This document shows positions 24,301-33,100 of a stretch of 64,000 bases of DNA, in pieces (positions within the stretch are counted from its first letter, which is position 1; the number at the start of each line of letters is the position of its first letter). Below the pieces are notes generated by a model. The model ran no database searches. It was not told the origin of the DNA and saw only the letters and a list, made by a program, of their open reading frames with translations. Source of the DNA: Ricordea florida (lineage: Eukaryota > Cnidaria > Anthozoa > Corallimorpharia > Ricordeidae); NCBI GenBank assembly GCA_949710005.1, contig OX453282.1, positions 20,363,225-20,427,224 on the forward strand. The letters run 5' to 3'. A program made the position numbers and the translations under genes.

Positions 24301-26338
24301 ACAACAGCTCTTGAGCTTAAGCTCCACGAGGTAAAAATGATAGGTTGAGTAACACTGAAGGAGCTACAAAATATGACTACGACCGATCTCCCAGGATGCA
24401 TAACAACAACATGTTTACAGACGCAGATAAGGGGGGAAGGAGGTGAATTGGGTAATAAGTCACCCCCCTCTACTCTTTATATTCAGTATTGATATACAAG
24501 TGTGCAGGCTTTATACTGCGTCATCCTCCTTCACAAAACCCCAGATCTGCGCCTGGTCTAACTCTGTAAAGCACAACTAGTTAAAAACTATGCTTTAATT
24601 AAATCCCAATTTCCGTTTATTAAACTTTTGAAAAATGAAATGATAGGATGGAGAGCTGTGTAAACTACACAGATAAGTAGTTGTAGTAATATAAGTAGTG
24701 GCAGCAGTAGCAGTAGTATCAGCAGTAGAAGTAGTAGTAGCAGGTAGTAGGAGTAGTAGTAGTAGCAGGTAGTAGCAGTAGCAGCAGTACCAGTGCCTGC
24801 AGCAGCAGCGGTAGCAGCAGTAGCAACAAAAGCAATAGCACCTGTAGCAATAGCAACAGTAGCAGCAGTAGCAGCAGTAGCAAAAGTAGCAGCAGAGCAG
24901 TAGCAGCAGCAGTAGCAACAGTAGCAGCAAAAGGCAGCAGTAGCAGCATTAGTAGCAGAAGCAGCAGAAGTAGCAGAAGTTAGATTTTATCAAAAATATA
25001 ATGACTGTAATATTACAAATGCATATTAAAAGTCAATATACCAAGATAACTCATAGTTTGTACTCACTATGTGATCTTGCTGTTCTTGTTCTAGTAATGG
25101 TGTTGGTCGGAGTGGAACTGTTGCTGCCATTATGTCCATCATTGAACGCGTCAAAGCAGAACAAGTCATTGATGTGTTCCAAGCTGCCAAACTGCTCCGA
25201 GTCAAGAGGCCAGGGGCTGTGGAGACACTGGTAAGAGAAACAGTAAGTTTTCCGTTAAAAAATATCAAAGGAATGGGACTTCTACAACATTTTGCCATTT
25301 CTAGATGGCAAAAAGTACTACTGGCAATTACATGATTTTATAGTATTATCCTTTCCATAATTATCATTGTCATCATTACAAATACCATTACTACCAAATC
25401 ATTATCATTCTCATTATTGTTATCATTATCTCTGATAATATTATTATTATCACTTTCATATGCCTTCAAAGGTCTCATTTTTGCATACTGCAGCTTATAA
25501 CAAAGACCGTTACTGTAGTAACAATTAGTCAAAAAATATATAAGGTAGAAAATGTTTTTAACCAACTGAGTGCTTGCTACATACTCATACAATGCACAAA
25601 ATGATAAAGATTCTTGATTTTCATTAACAAAAATAAAGTGTTCTAAATTGAATTTTCAATTGGCTCATTCACCCTTATCTTAGACCACAATTTACAACCT
25701 ATTTACAAAGAACAGAAAATACAGTAATATTGATTTGCTTTGACACGGAGTGAAAATAATGAGATACTTACCAAAGAATGATCATAGTTAATAGTTTCTT
25801 TATGTTGCAGATGTGCAAGAGCCAAATAATGTCGGACAAAAATATTGAACATAATGTTACCTACAACCTATAGTTGACAAACTGAATAATTATAATAATA
25901 CCATGGGTGACAAAATTACTCCTTATTTTTGTGCAATATTTCAGCGTTAATTTATATTTGCACATGTATTACAATGTTGTTATGGCAACTTCTCCTAAAG
26001 TGCCAAAATGCCACCTAGGTTTGAAAATGTTAAGGAGTAATTTGTCACCTATGATATTAGTAGGTAATCAAATGGTATACTTGTGAAATTAGGAAATAAT
26101 TTGACTTGCGTTTTGTCCAAAATATTAGAGTTTGGACAAAACACAATTGAGATTATGTCCTAATTTTATTCACCACCATTTGATTACACTTAGTAACACC
26201 CTCCCATTTTTTACCCACGGCATAAGCAGTACTTCTGATCCTATTTTGCTTCATTCACAGGAACAGTACATGTTCTGCTACCAAACAGTCCAAGCTTACC
26301 TGGACTCATGCAGCGAGTACTCCAACTTTAAAGGCTAA
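249..26338 (+). CDS. Gene A: receptor-type protein tyrosine phosphatase with F5/8C and FN3 ectodomain (5' end missing)
   Basis: A membrane receptor predicted to remove phosphate from phosphotyrosine on intracellular targets. Exons, all with AG/GT borders and consistent phases: 249-396, 860-1159, 1550-1852, 4067-4369, 6612-6735, 7323-7468, 9597-9706, 10438-10519, 11050-11126, 11596-11635, 12775-12872, 14826-14942, 15619-15767, 16556-16691, 17723-17872, 19266-19368, 21986-22056, 22479-22613, 23199-23321, 23603-23757, 25095-25230, 26261-26338 (TAA). They give 1027 residues in the window: half an F5/8C domain (1-49), three FN3 (50-351), a membrane exon (352-393), a juxtamembrane region, PTP D1 (about 455-761) and PTP D2 (about 775-1027). 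The start and signal peptide lie upstream; gene B suggests what they look like. The FN3 exons and their introns are paralogous to gene B. The family is certain; the exact exon borders are my reading. Confidence 0.9.
1870..2416. mobile_element. Inverted-repeat element with long arms (MITE-like)
   Basis: Left arm 1870-1955 and right arm about 2332-2416 are reverse complements with few differences. They include TTGCTGTTC at the outer edge and AAATACGTTCATTTGCGCC at the inner edge. The centre is AT-rich with no coding signal. The element sits in the intron between gene A FN3-2 and FN3-3. A target duplication is not clear. Confidence 0.7.
2738..3010. repeat. Dispersed repeat with GCTCGTGGA end (family also at 16827 and 24097)
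   Basis: The block contains GCTCGTGGAGCTTGAGCTC and then GGATGGGGGAATTGGGATGT. It is matched in reverse complement at about 24180-24335, and a related inverted pair bounds 16827-17254. It looks like a short DNA-transposon family. It has no coding capacity. Confidence 0.5.
3011..4066. other. Gene A intron, no recognisable gene
   Basis: AT-rich intronic sequence. At about 3670-3715 there is a short match to the intron before gene B FN3-2 (TACTTTCGCCATAAACCAGG in one form), a remnant of the FN3 exon-plus-intron duplication unit. I see nothing else. Confidence 0.5.
4830..5230 (+). pseudogene. Integrase-core (rve-type) transposon protein relic
   Basis: Three frames in succession give [17 protein letters not shown], then [16 protein letters not shown], then [20 protein letters not shown]. 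These match in order the widespread animal integrase-core protein, which has a [11 protein letters not shown] motif followed by a CIDGFSR motif. The frame changes at about 4970 and 5000, so the copy is dead. It lies in the intron before the gene A membrane exon. The remaining bases up to 5500 show no clear continuation. Confidence 0.65.
6220..6560 (-). pseudogene. LINE ORF fragment, possible restriction-like endonuclease end
   Basis: Reading leftward, the protein contains [15 protein letters not shown], then [20 protein letters not shown] and [12 protein letters not shown]. This D...E-x-x-CPW...K layout is seen near the C-terminus of some cnidarian LINE proteins that may carry a restriction-like (PD-D/EXK) nuclease. 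It is open for 162 codons on the minus strand (6220-6708), but only the central part looks like the family. The open frame also runs antisense through the gene A membrane exon, which is coincidence. Confidence 0.5.
6612..6735 (+). other. Gene A transmembrane exon
   Basis: The exon encodes a short extracellular Ser/Thr/Asp-rich stalk ([13 protein letters not shown]). A hydrophobic run of about 25 residues rich in Ala, Val, Leu and Ile follows, ending at YARR, whose basic residues are a normal stop-transfer signal. FN3-3 is spliced directly to it. Gene A therefore lacks the extra FN3, RPTP-like and Ig modules found in gene B at this point. Confidence 0.9.
7323..7468 (+). other. Gene A juxtamembrane exon
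   Basis: Basic start ([11 protein letters not shown]), then an acidic and polar stretch containing [11 protein letters not shown] and NPVYQNTS. The NPVY motif resembles a PTB-binding NPxY site, so this tail may itself be a phosphotyrosine or adaptor site. Phases 2 to 1 match the flanking exons. Confidence 0.8.
7500..7945. repeat. Degenerate repeat cluster of GGTATCGAGT-type units
   Basis: Many diverged short copies of GGTATCGAGT and ACTCGATACC occur in both orientations, mixed with ACTCGCAGGCACTGAGTATC, so local hairpins are possible. The cluster starts about 30 bases after the gene A juxtamembrane exon. It is probably a decayed minisatellite. From 7946 to 8367 I see nothing else. Confidence 0.6.
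8368..8675 (+). mobile_element. tRNA-derived SINE
   Basis: An A-box-like AACTCAGTTAGTAGAGCGCC (from about 8384) is followed about 25 bases later by a B-box-like GGTCATGAGTTCAAACC. The tRNA-unrelated body follows (AACTGAGGAGAATGTGCTGG, then GGTGTTGTGGTC), the arrangement of a common coral and anemone SINE. Intronic and diverged. From about 8676 to 9596 I see only a small palindrome around TACTTCATACC (8969-9003). Confidence 0.7.
9800..10030. repeat. Probable short inverted-repeat element in D1 intron
   Basis: Around GGCTAATCACGCGTGAGTGACC the sequence departs from neighbouring AT-rich intron. It is GC-richer, with a GGTCGGTTTTTGTTTCCGG stretch and a CCTTCCGCCCGGTAAATAAC end. It resembles short nonautonomous elements, but I could not fix both ends. 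The remainder to 10437 is plain intron. Confidence 0.3.
11127..12774. other. Gene A introns with a hairpin at 12143-12240
   Basis: Contains the tiny D1 exon 11596-11635 and otherwise noncoding sequence. Arms AACAATTATTGGA (12145 region) and TCCAATAATTGTT (12228 region), with inner arms GAATTATGCAGATC and GATCTGCATAATTC, form a stable hairpin typical of foldback elements. I see no other feature. Confidence 0.5.
13140..14712. mobile_element. TTAA-flanked inverted-repeat transposon, copy 1, with captured L1 sequence
   Basis: Left end is TTAA followed by GGTTACTGTAGACCTTC (13140). An inner right end (GTACAGTAACC) stops at 14619. Then comes L1-like coding sequence ([18 protein letters not shown], 14620-14682), and an outer right end GAAGGTCTACAGTAACC stops at 14712. 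The interior is about 85% alike to copy 2 (28419-29531) plus an extra segment at about 13530-13930 absent there. Open stretches at 13391-13806 ([10 protein letters not shown], then a Ser/Glu-rich run) and 13927-14223 are not recognisable as a transposase. TTAA duplication is the piggyBac-type signature, but no transposase is visible. Confidence 0.7.
16380..16555. other. Short inverted repeat in D1 intron
   Basis: CTCCTAGGGAGCC and GGCTCCCTAGGAG (16362-16407) form a hairpin. A GATGATGATGTTG low-complexity run follows near 16470. No gene. Confidence 0.4.
16827..17254. repeat. Repeat element bounded by inverted GAGCTCGTGGA / TCCACGAG ends
   Basis: ACCCAATGGTGAGCTCGTGG near 16829 and CCACGAGGTCCACGAGCTAA near 17231 form loose inverted ends. 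The same end type recurs at 24097 and 2738. Nonautonomous and noncoding, in the intron before the last D1 exon. Confidence 0.5.
18220..19140 (-). pseudogene. LINE reverse transcriptase fragment
   Basis: Reading leftward from 19140: the RT catalytic motif LLFADDIS (about 19105-19135), then [20 protein letters not shown], then [19 protein letters not shown] and [16 protein letters not shown]. This is the order seen in the palm and thumb of non-LTR reverse transcriptases. The frame is broken near 18700, 18950 and elsewhere. Decayed, in the intron between D1 and D2. Confidence 0.75.
19560..20195 (-). pseudogene. Second LINE C-terminal fragment, different family
   Basis: Reading leftward from about 20190: [20 protein letters not shown], then [19 protein letters not shown] and [12 protein letters not shown], the C-terminal region of CR1/Jockey-like RT proteins. 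Stops and frame shifts follow. A short ATAGAATA-type simple repeat lies at 19558-19590. Confidence 0.7.
20726..21893. mobile_element. Inverted-repeat element interrupted by a nested element
   Basis: The outer halves 20726-21022 and 21804-21893 match the uninterrupted relative at 53903-54395. Shared strings include CCAGTTGAAAAACAGTCAAA, CTATCCATCCGGGTATTTTC and GTCACGTGATCAA. The middle is the separate element 21023-21803. It lies in the intron between the first two D2 exons. Confidence 0.75.
21023..21803. mobile_element. Nested MITE-like element with GAGGATGTTAGCATC termini
   Basis: The left terminus GAGGATGTTAGCATCGACAA is repeated inverted at the right end (21766-21803), and the match extends through CGAGTACGAGT repeats for about 35 bases. 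The interior shows no protein. It splits the outer element at a point where the relative at 53903-54395 is continuous. Confidence 0.8.
22090..22240 (-). mobile_element. Penelope-like terminal repeat scrap
   Basis: CAACCTGAGCGGAAGTCATC is shared with 52250-52320 beside a Penelope-type endonuclease. The reverse strand reads CTGATGATGACTTCCGCTC, similar to the hammerhead ribozyme core carried by Penelope-like terminal repeats, but the GAAA half is degraded here. Confidence 0.45.
24097..24350. repeat. Repeat element of the GCTCGTGGA family, inverted relative of 2738-3010
   Basis: It begins CCTATGGTGAGCTCGTAGGG. Near 24310-24332 it carries GAGCTTAAGCTCCACGAG, the reverse complement of the 2738 copy. 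Noncoding, intronic. Confidence 0.5.
24685..24985. repeat. AGC/AGT trinucleotide microsatellite
   Basis: About 300 bases of GTAGCAGCAGTAGCA-type repeats with minor variation lie 110 bases before the D2 P-loop exon. The open frames on either strand here are repeat artefacts (Leu and Cys runs). Confidence 0.95.
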
Positions 26339-26665
26339 AGTATGGTGAACTTAAGGGTAGCATAAGCTGAACTGTTTTTCATAGCTGAGGGAAATAATGA
26401 GGACTTGGAGTTATGTTGGTTACTTCAGGATCATTGTCTGCTGCACAAAGAAATAACTGTTAAAAACCTTGCGACATTCCAATAAGTATATAATAAGAAT
26501 GCAATAGTGTAGTAATAAGTGTATAGTAACTTAGAGATTTTGACGGAGTGAGGAAAAAAAATTGAAAATAGTACGGAAATGTGTGGAAAATACCATAAAG
26601 TGCGATTGGGTTTGAATTTTGCTCAAAAGTGCGATTCCGCAACTCCGCACTCTGCCCACAGTTAA

Positions 26666-27434
26666 TTAACTATGCCCTTCCAGAATCTCGGCTCCTTCTC
26701 CAGGTACCGGCTCAGATGACTTAGCGCATTGTTTCACCATTGTGCGTAAATTATTCAGTAACATATTTTTTATTGTATGGCCCAGTTTTACGTCATCTGT
26801 GCCGGTACCTGGAGAAGCACCCAGAATCCCTGTCATACTGAAGAGAAGATAAAAGTAATATAAAATACTATGACTAGAAAAATTCCAACTAAACAGATTT
26901 AACTGCAAATGGTTTTCAATGTTCTGAGAAGAGCTGTTGTTAGTGTTCATTGTCGTTTCGCCGGCAAGTTGACCCTATAAAGTTTTATGTGAACGTCGAT
27001 GACAAGTATTCGCTTAGAGCGAAATAATGAGTAATATGCCACGATTTACGGAGTTCGATACGGAGAACTGCAAACGCTAACGCAAAAAAAAACTTTGCGA
27101 AGTACAGTAGGTTTGCTGGATGAGCGAATTGTACCGATAGTGAATTAATTTAAACATCAATTCAGGCCGTAAAATAACATAAGAAAAAGTAAAAAAATGC
27201 AAATATAGTATGGTACCTTTCTTTGATGTTTGATTACTTCGTGGACTGATTTTTTGGCTCTGGAATACTATGTAGCTCCAATTGAAAGGGTCTAACTTCT
27301 TCTCTACTTTGCCATTTTACTGAATGGCTGGAGGTAAACGGCGAACAGTTGGGTTTACGATTCTCCCGAAATTGCTTTAAGCTGCATTTTCCAACAGTCT
27401 TCGACCCAAAGTCTTGATAAACATTTTCTTTGAT
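26666..27434 (-). CDS. Possible two-exon gene fragment, function unknown
   Basis: Two open segments on the minus strand join in phase. Exon 27434-27238 follows an AG acceptor, encodes IKENVYQDFGSKTVGKCSLK and ends near PEPKNQST at a GTAATC donor. Terminal exon 26837-26666 follows a pyrimidine-rich TTATCTTCTCTTCAG acceptor, encodes MTGILGASPGTGTDDVKLG onward and stops at TAA. Joined, they give about 120 residues with no family I recognise. Upstream exons are not identified. The splice signals and protein-like composition argue for a real gene; no clear poly(A) signal follows. It could equally be a relic. Confidence 0.3.
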
Positions 27435-28207
27435 CTACAATGCTTAAAATATCCTGTAAATAAGGTGATGTCTTTCGAATAAACGAAACTTTCGTTGAAG
27501 CAACGTAGACACTACGTTTTACTTGCAAACACCACAAAGATGTCTCGGCTCAGGAGCCAAGCCTTTAATGTTGGGTTGCCAAAAGCCCGATATTTTCAGT
27601 GCCATAAGGAGTGCATCTCAATCAGAATACGTGACTGGCCTTGTCAGTAACGAGCACTCTAGAAAGTAAATCTTGCGAGCAGCGAGTACTTCTTATATTT
27701 TTATTTCTCGTGTGCTTTCCAAGGAACTTGATAGCCACATTTAGGAGGAGTTAAGCACCACAGAAAAAGCTAGAAAACTACATTTATTTTGTCGCAGAGG
27801 GTTTTAAAATTTTTAAGCAATCGAGCAATCCTGACAAGAATGCAAGCATGCGAGCAATTGCAAAACTTTTTGCTAGCATGAGCAAGGGAGCACTCGCCTA
27901 AATGTTGCGAACAATTCGAGCAAAGGTGAGCACTTGAGCATTTTAAGGGACCATAAATCACCCCTTATAAGATGCTAGGAATAGATGTTGGGGAATTGCC
28001 AGCCAAAAAAGAGCCCAAGCTGCTGGCTTTAAAAAGAACTAAAAATTCCCAAATTAAAGGCAGCTTAGCCAAGAAGAAGACATGAAATTTCCTTACAACT
28101 CAAAATATGCGGTTTTTGTTTATAATAGTTTGAGATAATAAACAAACAGAACTGCAGTAGATCAAAAAAGAATATTTTCCAACAGCACCGTTGTAGACAA
28201 GGCCAAA

Positions 28208-28414
28208 ATGTGTGTTTCATCCTACTGCTACAACCTGGTGAAGTGTTTTGGTAAAAAGAAGCACTTTAATAAATGCCTATACAAATCTACACGTACGTGT
28301 ACAGAAAAGTTCATAGAATCCCCCTTTTTCAAACCTGAGAACATAATTGCACTTAATGATGGCGTTCAACTTATTGGCGAAGGCCTTATTACAGAAGATG
28401 AATGCCTAAACGCA
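28208..28414 (+). pseudogene. L1-like reverse transcriptase scrap, cut by a transposon
   Basis: Encodes IALNDGVQLIGEGLITEDEC then LNAL, like the segment before the RT core of L1/Tx1-type LINEs, where xxLTxEEC is followed by a KSPGxDG motif. The reading stops at the TTAA where the inverted-repeat element is inserted. Immediately after that element the same frame would resume with KDFKSR. The next part survives only next to copy 1, at 14620-14682. Confidence 0.5.
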
Positions 28415-28418
28415 TTAA

Positions 28419-29531
28419 GGTTACTGTAGACCTTCAAAGGCTGAAGTTTGTGATTTTTTTTTCTGTGCTCCTGACATAGCTAAAACATCGATTTAAAGTT
28501 TGGTGAAAAAAGTTTGAAATCATTCAATGATCGCGAGACTTCGGGGAAAAACTATTTTGGAGAAGAGTTACTAGAGGCGTTCTTATCCCATTAAACACAT
28601 CTATCGCCTACTGATTTTTCGCGGCAAATCTTATCCGGGACTAAAATTCCAAACATTTGAATATTTTGTTTACATTGAAAGTTGTCCTGTGTCGCGTCGT
28701 TTTGGCCGTTGGTATCAGAGAATATTTTAATTTAGAATCCGTGAAAACTTACATTATGAATTCATCGGAAAGAGAAAAGACGCTTTGCACAAAATCTCGT
28801 AAGAAACCTGGAGAAAAAGGAGAAAGGTGATTTGTTCGACTGCGACTTCAAAACTTCCCGCAAATTTAATGAGCTATTTTTGTTGCGGGTGCTCGGGGGA
28901 TCCCAAGCTCGTGTTTCAATGGTCGGCGGCATGACCCAGTTGACAGCCGCTTTGATGAGGTGAGATAAGCCTTTAAAACCTTAGGAGTCTAAAACTCGGG
29001 CTTTATTTTTGCGTGGATTTCCTTGCTTCAAGCGAATTAATAGGGTATATAGATTTGACGGATTCTTATGAAATTTGGCCAAAATGTTCCTTGGTTATCA
29101 ATGCGAAAAAGCGTGTGAGGCTTTTTTGATATTCCAAATACTTCTCCTTTTACGCGCTCTCATGTGACGAAGATCGGCAAATATTCAATTCGCCAACTTC
29201 AAAATAGATTTTCTCGGCAACCAGTCGGAATATCGAAAAAGCCTCACACCCTTTTGTTGCCTATCACCTACTGATTGACATTGTGCAGTTTGTTTGGTCG
29301 TACTTGCAAGCAGGAAGGCAGGTAATTCAGTTAAACTAATAATGTCAGCTTTGGATTTGAAGGCTAGCGCGCGCTTACCATTAACTCAAATCTTAAAAGA
29401 AATTATTTCTTCTGATTGTACATTTTTTTAGCTTTACGATGATATATACTTTTCTATGGTTATAATATAAGCGGCGCGCATACGAATGATTCTTAGCTTC
29501 GGACTGACACCTGTGAAGGTCTACAGTAACC
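28419..29531. mobile_element. TTAA-flanked inverted-repeat transposon, copy 2
   Basis: The left end GGTTACTGTAGACCTTC at 28419 is preceded by TTAA (28415-28418). The right end GAAGGTCTACAGTAACC at 29531 is followed by TTAA (29532-29535). Removing the element and one TTAA restores an L1 reading frame (ECLNALKDFKSR), strong evidence for the exact boundaries. Nonautonomous, about 1.1 kb. Confidence 0.8.
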
Positions 29532-29566
29532 TTAAAAGATTTTAAATCGCGGAATGAGTGTACATT

Positions 29567-30122
29567 GTATGCTTGCGATTTCGACACAATAATAAAGTTC
29601 TTATTCCTGTCATGAAAAAAAAAAACATTCCCGCTATGTTAAATGTCTTAGCAGCCAAGTTATTCCCATTGTTTGTTACTTAGTTCTGCAGTGTACTCTT
29701 GCCAGATCACTAGTAAAACGTCCCAAAGAGATTTGTATTTCAAGCTTTGGTAGCTGTATTTAACCAAGATTGTTATGTAACTACTTAAAGGAAACCTTCA
29801 AACTTTGACAAAAGCAGAAGATGACAAGGCACTTAATGTGATTTTTTCATTATTTTGCAGTTTTCATTGGTTTTTGCCAATCAGTTCTACGTGTTTATAT
29901 GTATTTTATAGTTGGTAGAGCTGAAGAACATGTTAGCAGTCGGTTGCCCCTTAAAGACAATCAGACTGGACCTTCCAAACCGAAACAACACAACAAAAGT
30001 TTTATTCTAGGAAGAACAAAGGAGTCCAATATGTCCTCAGGCAAAAATGGTTATTGACGCAGAGCGACAATTCCTATGCTAAACAGAACACATTCCATAA
30101 GAACAGTTACAAACATGTGAAT
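29567..30122 (+). promoter_or_regulatory. Upstream region of gene B, duplicated upstream of gene C
   Basis: About 90% alike to 63368-63920 right up to the start codon. It begins with a LINE 3'-tail scrap (AATAAAGTTCTTATTCCTGTC). An ATTGG followed by CCAATCAG (29866-29884) is conserved in both copies and could be a CCAAT-type element. No TATA box is evident. That this contains the promoter is inference from position and conservation. Confidence 0.45.
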
Positions 30123-30189
30123 ATGGCGGAGCCGCGTAAGGTGTATTTCCGGGTGGCTTTCTTCGCTCTACTTGTTCGTTTGATAGCAG
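30123..30189 (+). other. Gene B signal-peptide exon
   Basis: Encodes [20 protein letters not shown] then IAG: a basic n-region, a hydrophobic core and a small-residue cleavage region. The ATG is chosen because the identical exon recurs at 63921-63987 with the same upstream context, and its phase 1 end joins the first F5/8C exon exactly. Confidence 0.85.
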
Positions 30190-33100
30190 GTGAGTAACAC
30201 TTAGATTCTAAACGGACGCAAAATTAAGTTCTGGAGTAAATGCTAATAAATTTTTTGTAGCAGCGACAAAATCACAGTTATAATGTCGCGATGTAATGTC
30301 TGTGGCTACATAACATCGAGCGATTTTTGCGTAGAAGATTCGCCATCCTTTAACGTGCATATTTCTCGATAGCTTACGACATGTTTACTTCAGTTTAATG
30401 CTCAACAAGTTTATTATTTGCATTAAGGTGGGTAACTTGGTCAATCTTTCGTTTTATTTCCTGTCTGCTAAAATGGCGTAGTACGAAATCTTGTTCAGTC
30501 TCTGAATTATAACACCTTCATTATGCTCTCTCGTTCAATAAACAATGTTACTGGCAAAGGTGGAACCATTATAGGCTACAAGGTATTTACCTAACTAGTT
30601 TCTAAAGGCTGCAGAGTATATTCCAGACTGTGTTGGCAAGCCGATGCTTGTCACTATTCATATTAAGTTTTGCTTACATTCATTATGTTAATTAGTGTGT
30701 TTGTAGAATGATTGTACAGAGAAATTACTTCGCATCTGAATTAGCAAATGTATCTAACAGTTAAAAATGTTTCTATAGATAAAACATTCTCACTCAATTC
30801 AGTCTAGAAAAGACTAAGATTGTCTTTGTTAAGTTAAATATTTACTTGGGATAAAAATACAAGGACGACAACTGAAATTTCTGAAAGCTTCATTAAAAGT
30901 CACTTTAAAATACTTGAAATCTTCCGCAAACATTTAACAATCAAGTATTTTGAGTGGATTCAAAACATCGACAAACTTCACAACGCAACCTTCCCTTTAG
31001 AGTGTGAACAACATGAAGTGATTGCGACTGATTGTTAGGTTTTGTGGGTAAAGAAAAGTCCGCGATAAAGTTATTCTAATATGCAAACCGATTTGAGTGT
31101 TCAAGACACAGCTCAGTTTAATTTGTATAAAAAATACTTTGTTTACTTGTTTTAAACATAAGCTTAACCTGTACATGAGACGTAGAACTTAGTTCAAAAA
31201 TTGAGTTACGAAGGAAAAGGGTTAAGGATTGTTTGCAAATATCGCGATTTGCAGAATGAGTGTAAGTTGATCTACTGATGAAAAAGTTAGAACCACACTG
31301 TATAGTAAAACAAACAGTACCATAGTACAGTGCTGTTCAGTAGCTTTACAAAGAATGGTCACGCTACATGTTTGATCCAAAGATGCAAAAGTTAGAACCA
31401 CACTGTATAGTAAACCAAAGAGTACCACAGTGCAGCACTGTTCAGTAGCTTTGCAAAGAATGGTCAGATTGCATGGTTTGATTCACAGATGAAAAAGTTA
31501 GAACCACACTGTAAAGTAAAACAAACAGTACCACAGATCAGACATCGGATGGTCAAAAGACATTGCATGGTCAATTCCATCAATGAATTTCACCACATTG
31601 TACACAGCTTTCTGCATGGAATTCAGTTGCAAGAACTAAGAACAAATGACAAACTTTAGCACGTTTAAACCACAGGGAACTGTAACGATCTGGATCTTGG
31701 AATGGAAATCGGATCAATAACTGATGCCCAGATAACTGCTTCTACCTCTGGTTCAAATAGACCGCCCAAAGGTGGCCGACTTAATTTCAATAGTGATGAC
31801 TCTTGGTGTGCAGAAACAAGTGACAACACCCCACACCTACAGATTGATTTAGGATCACTACATATCATCTGTGCTGTGGCCACTCAGGGAAATTCTAAGT
31901 CAGACCAATGGGTAAAGACTTACAAGCTGCAATCATCAACTGATGGATCATCTTGGACAGATTATCAGGAAGATTCACAAGTTAAGGTAATTTCATAACA
32001 GTTTAAAGACAAGTTTTTACGTTTTCCGTAACAAGAACACATTAATAATACCACTAGCAGAATACCTTTTTAACTTCTTATTTATAGTTTATGTCGCTGC
32101 AAATTATCTCTCATCACTAGATTAGTATTCTATTTCAATACAATACTTCTTGATCACTAGAAAATCTGATTATACCCGAGGCAAAATAGCAAAACTTTTC
32201 TACAGAAGCTTGATGACCCTTATTTAGTATTCGTTTACTTTACCTTAAGTATTTTTAAGGGAGCTTTTTACCTTGTTTAACGCAGCTACGTGCCTCCGTC
32301 GTTAATTATGTACTTTTATTATTAAGCACCTCTTATACTCTATATAAGCACTTTGGGCAATCTGTGGAATAGCCATTATGTAAATCATTAAAAACGTCTG
32401 AGGGAAACATTTCCTCTATCTCACTCCTAATTCTTTAATGGGACCTTCATCACCAAAAACCTTCTTTTCGTTGATATAACATAGCTGCGTTCTTACGCGC
32501 GCTCTGATTGGCTTGCTAGTCATGTACAAGATCTGGCTATTGCACTGTGATGGTGCACGGTATGACACGTTGGCATCTGGCAAAAATATTTTGGGCTTTT
32601 TGTGGAAAATATTTTAATTCTTGAAAACAATAGCAACTTTTTGCCGAGCCCAAAGACTACTTTCCAAATTTTGTGAGCACACATATTTGCGAAGATGACG
32701 ACGACAGAGGAGAAAATATGATAAACCGTCGGAGTCACAAATACGAAACACCTTATACGTCCCGGTTTTCGATTTTGTGGAAAAAAAAGTAATATCAATG
32801 AAGGTTTATCGATGAAGTAATATGCGATGAAACTTACGTCTTTCTATTACGCTTCCTTCCGCTGTTCAGTTACGCTACTGCAGCGATGTTGTTTGCGAAG
32901 CGTGGAGCGGTCGTCCGCCCTGTAAGACCTTATTTTGAGCCATCAATTCAACTCTCAACAGCTGTCCATAATACAATGCACTTGTAGATCGAAAAATCCC
33001 AAGATGTGGTTGCGAGACTTCAAATCGACGAATAACACAATTCGTAACGTTTCAGTTTGGATGCACTCCGCAAAGTGATTCTGCCCTATATCGATCAAAC

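Larger units (their letters stand above)
19266..26338 (+). other. Gene A PTP domain D2, probably catalytically impaired
   Basis: Seven exons (19266-19368 to 26261-26338) encode the membrane-distal PTP domain. [20 protein letters not shown] and [11 protein letters not shown] are well conserved. The acid loop reads WAD instead of WPD, and the P-loop reads [10 protein letters not shown], keeping Cys and Arg but losing the His before Cys. In RPTPs D2 is commonly a weak or inactive regulatory domain, and these changes fit that. The protein ends shortly after [14 protein letters not shown], as is usual for the family. Confidence 0.9.
26339..30122. other. Spacer between gene A and gene B
   Basis: Holds a possible minus-strand gene (26666-27434), an L1-like scrap (28208-28414), the transposon 28419-29531, a short LINE 3' scrap at about 29567, and the duplicated upstream region of gene B. 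Between 27540 and 28200 there is a run of imperfect GAGCAA/GAGCA motifs (27820-27935) and nothing recognisable. Confidence 0.6.

Noticed and set aside
24595-24949. Minus-strand Leu- and Cys-rich open frames of 76-111 codons
   Set aside because: They are translations of the AGC/AGT microsatellite.
24685-24985. CRISPR-like array or designed repeat
   Set aside because: Plain trinucleotide microsatellite without spacers. No CRISPR is expected or seen in this eukaryotic DNA.
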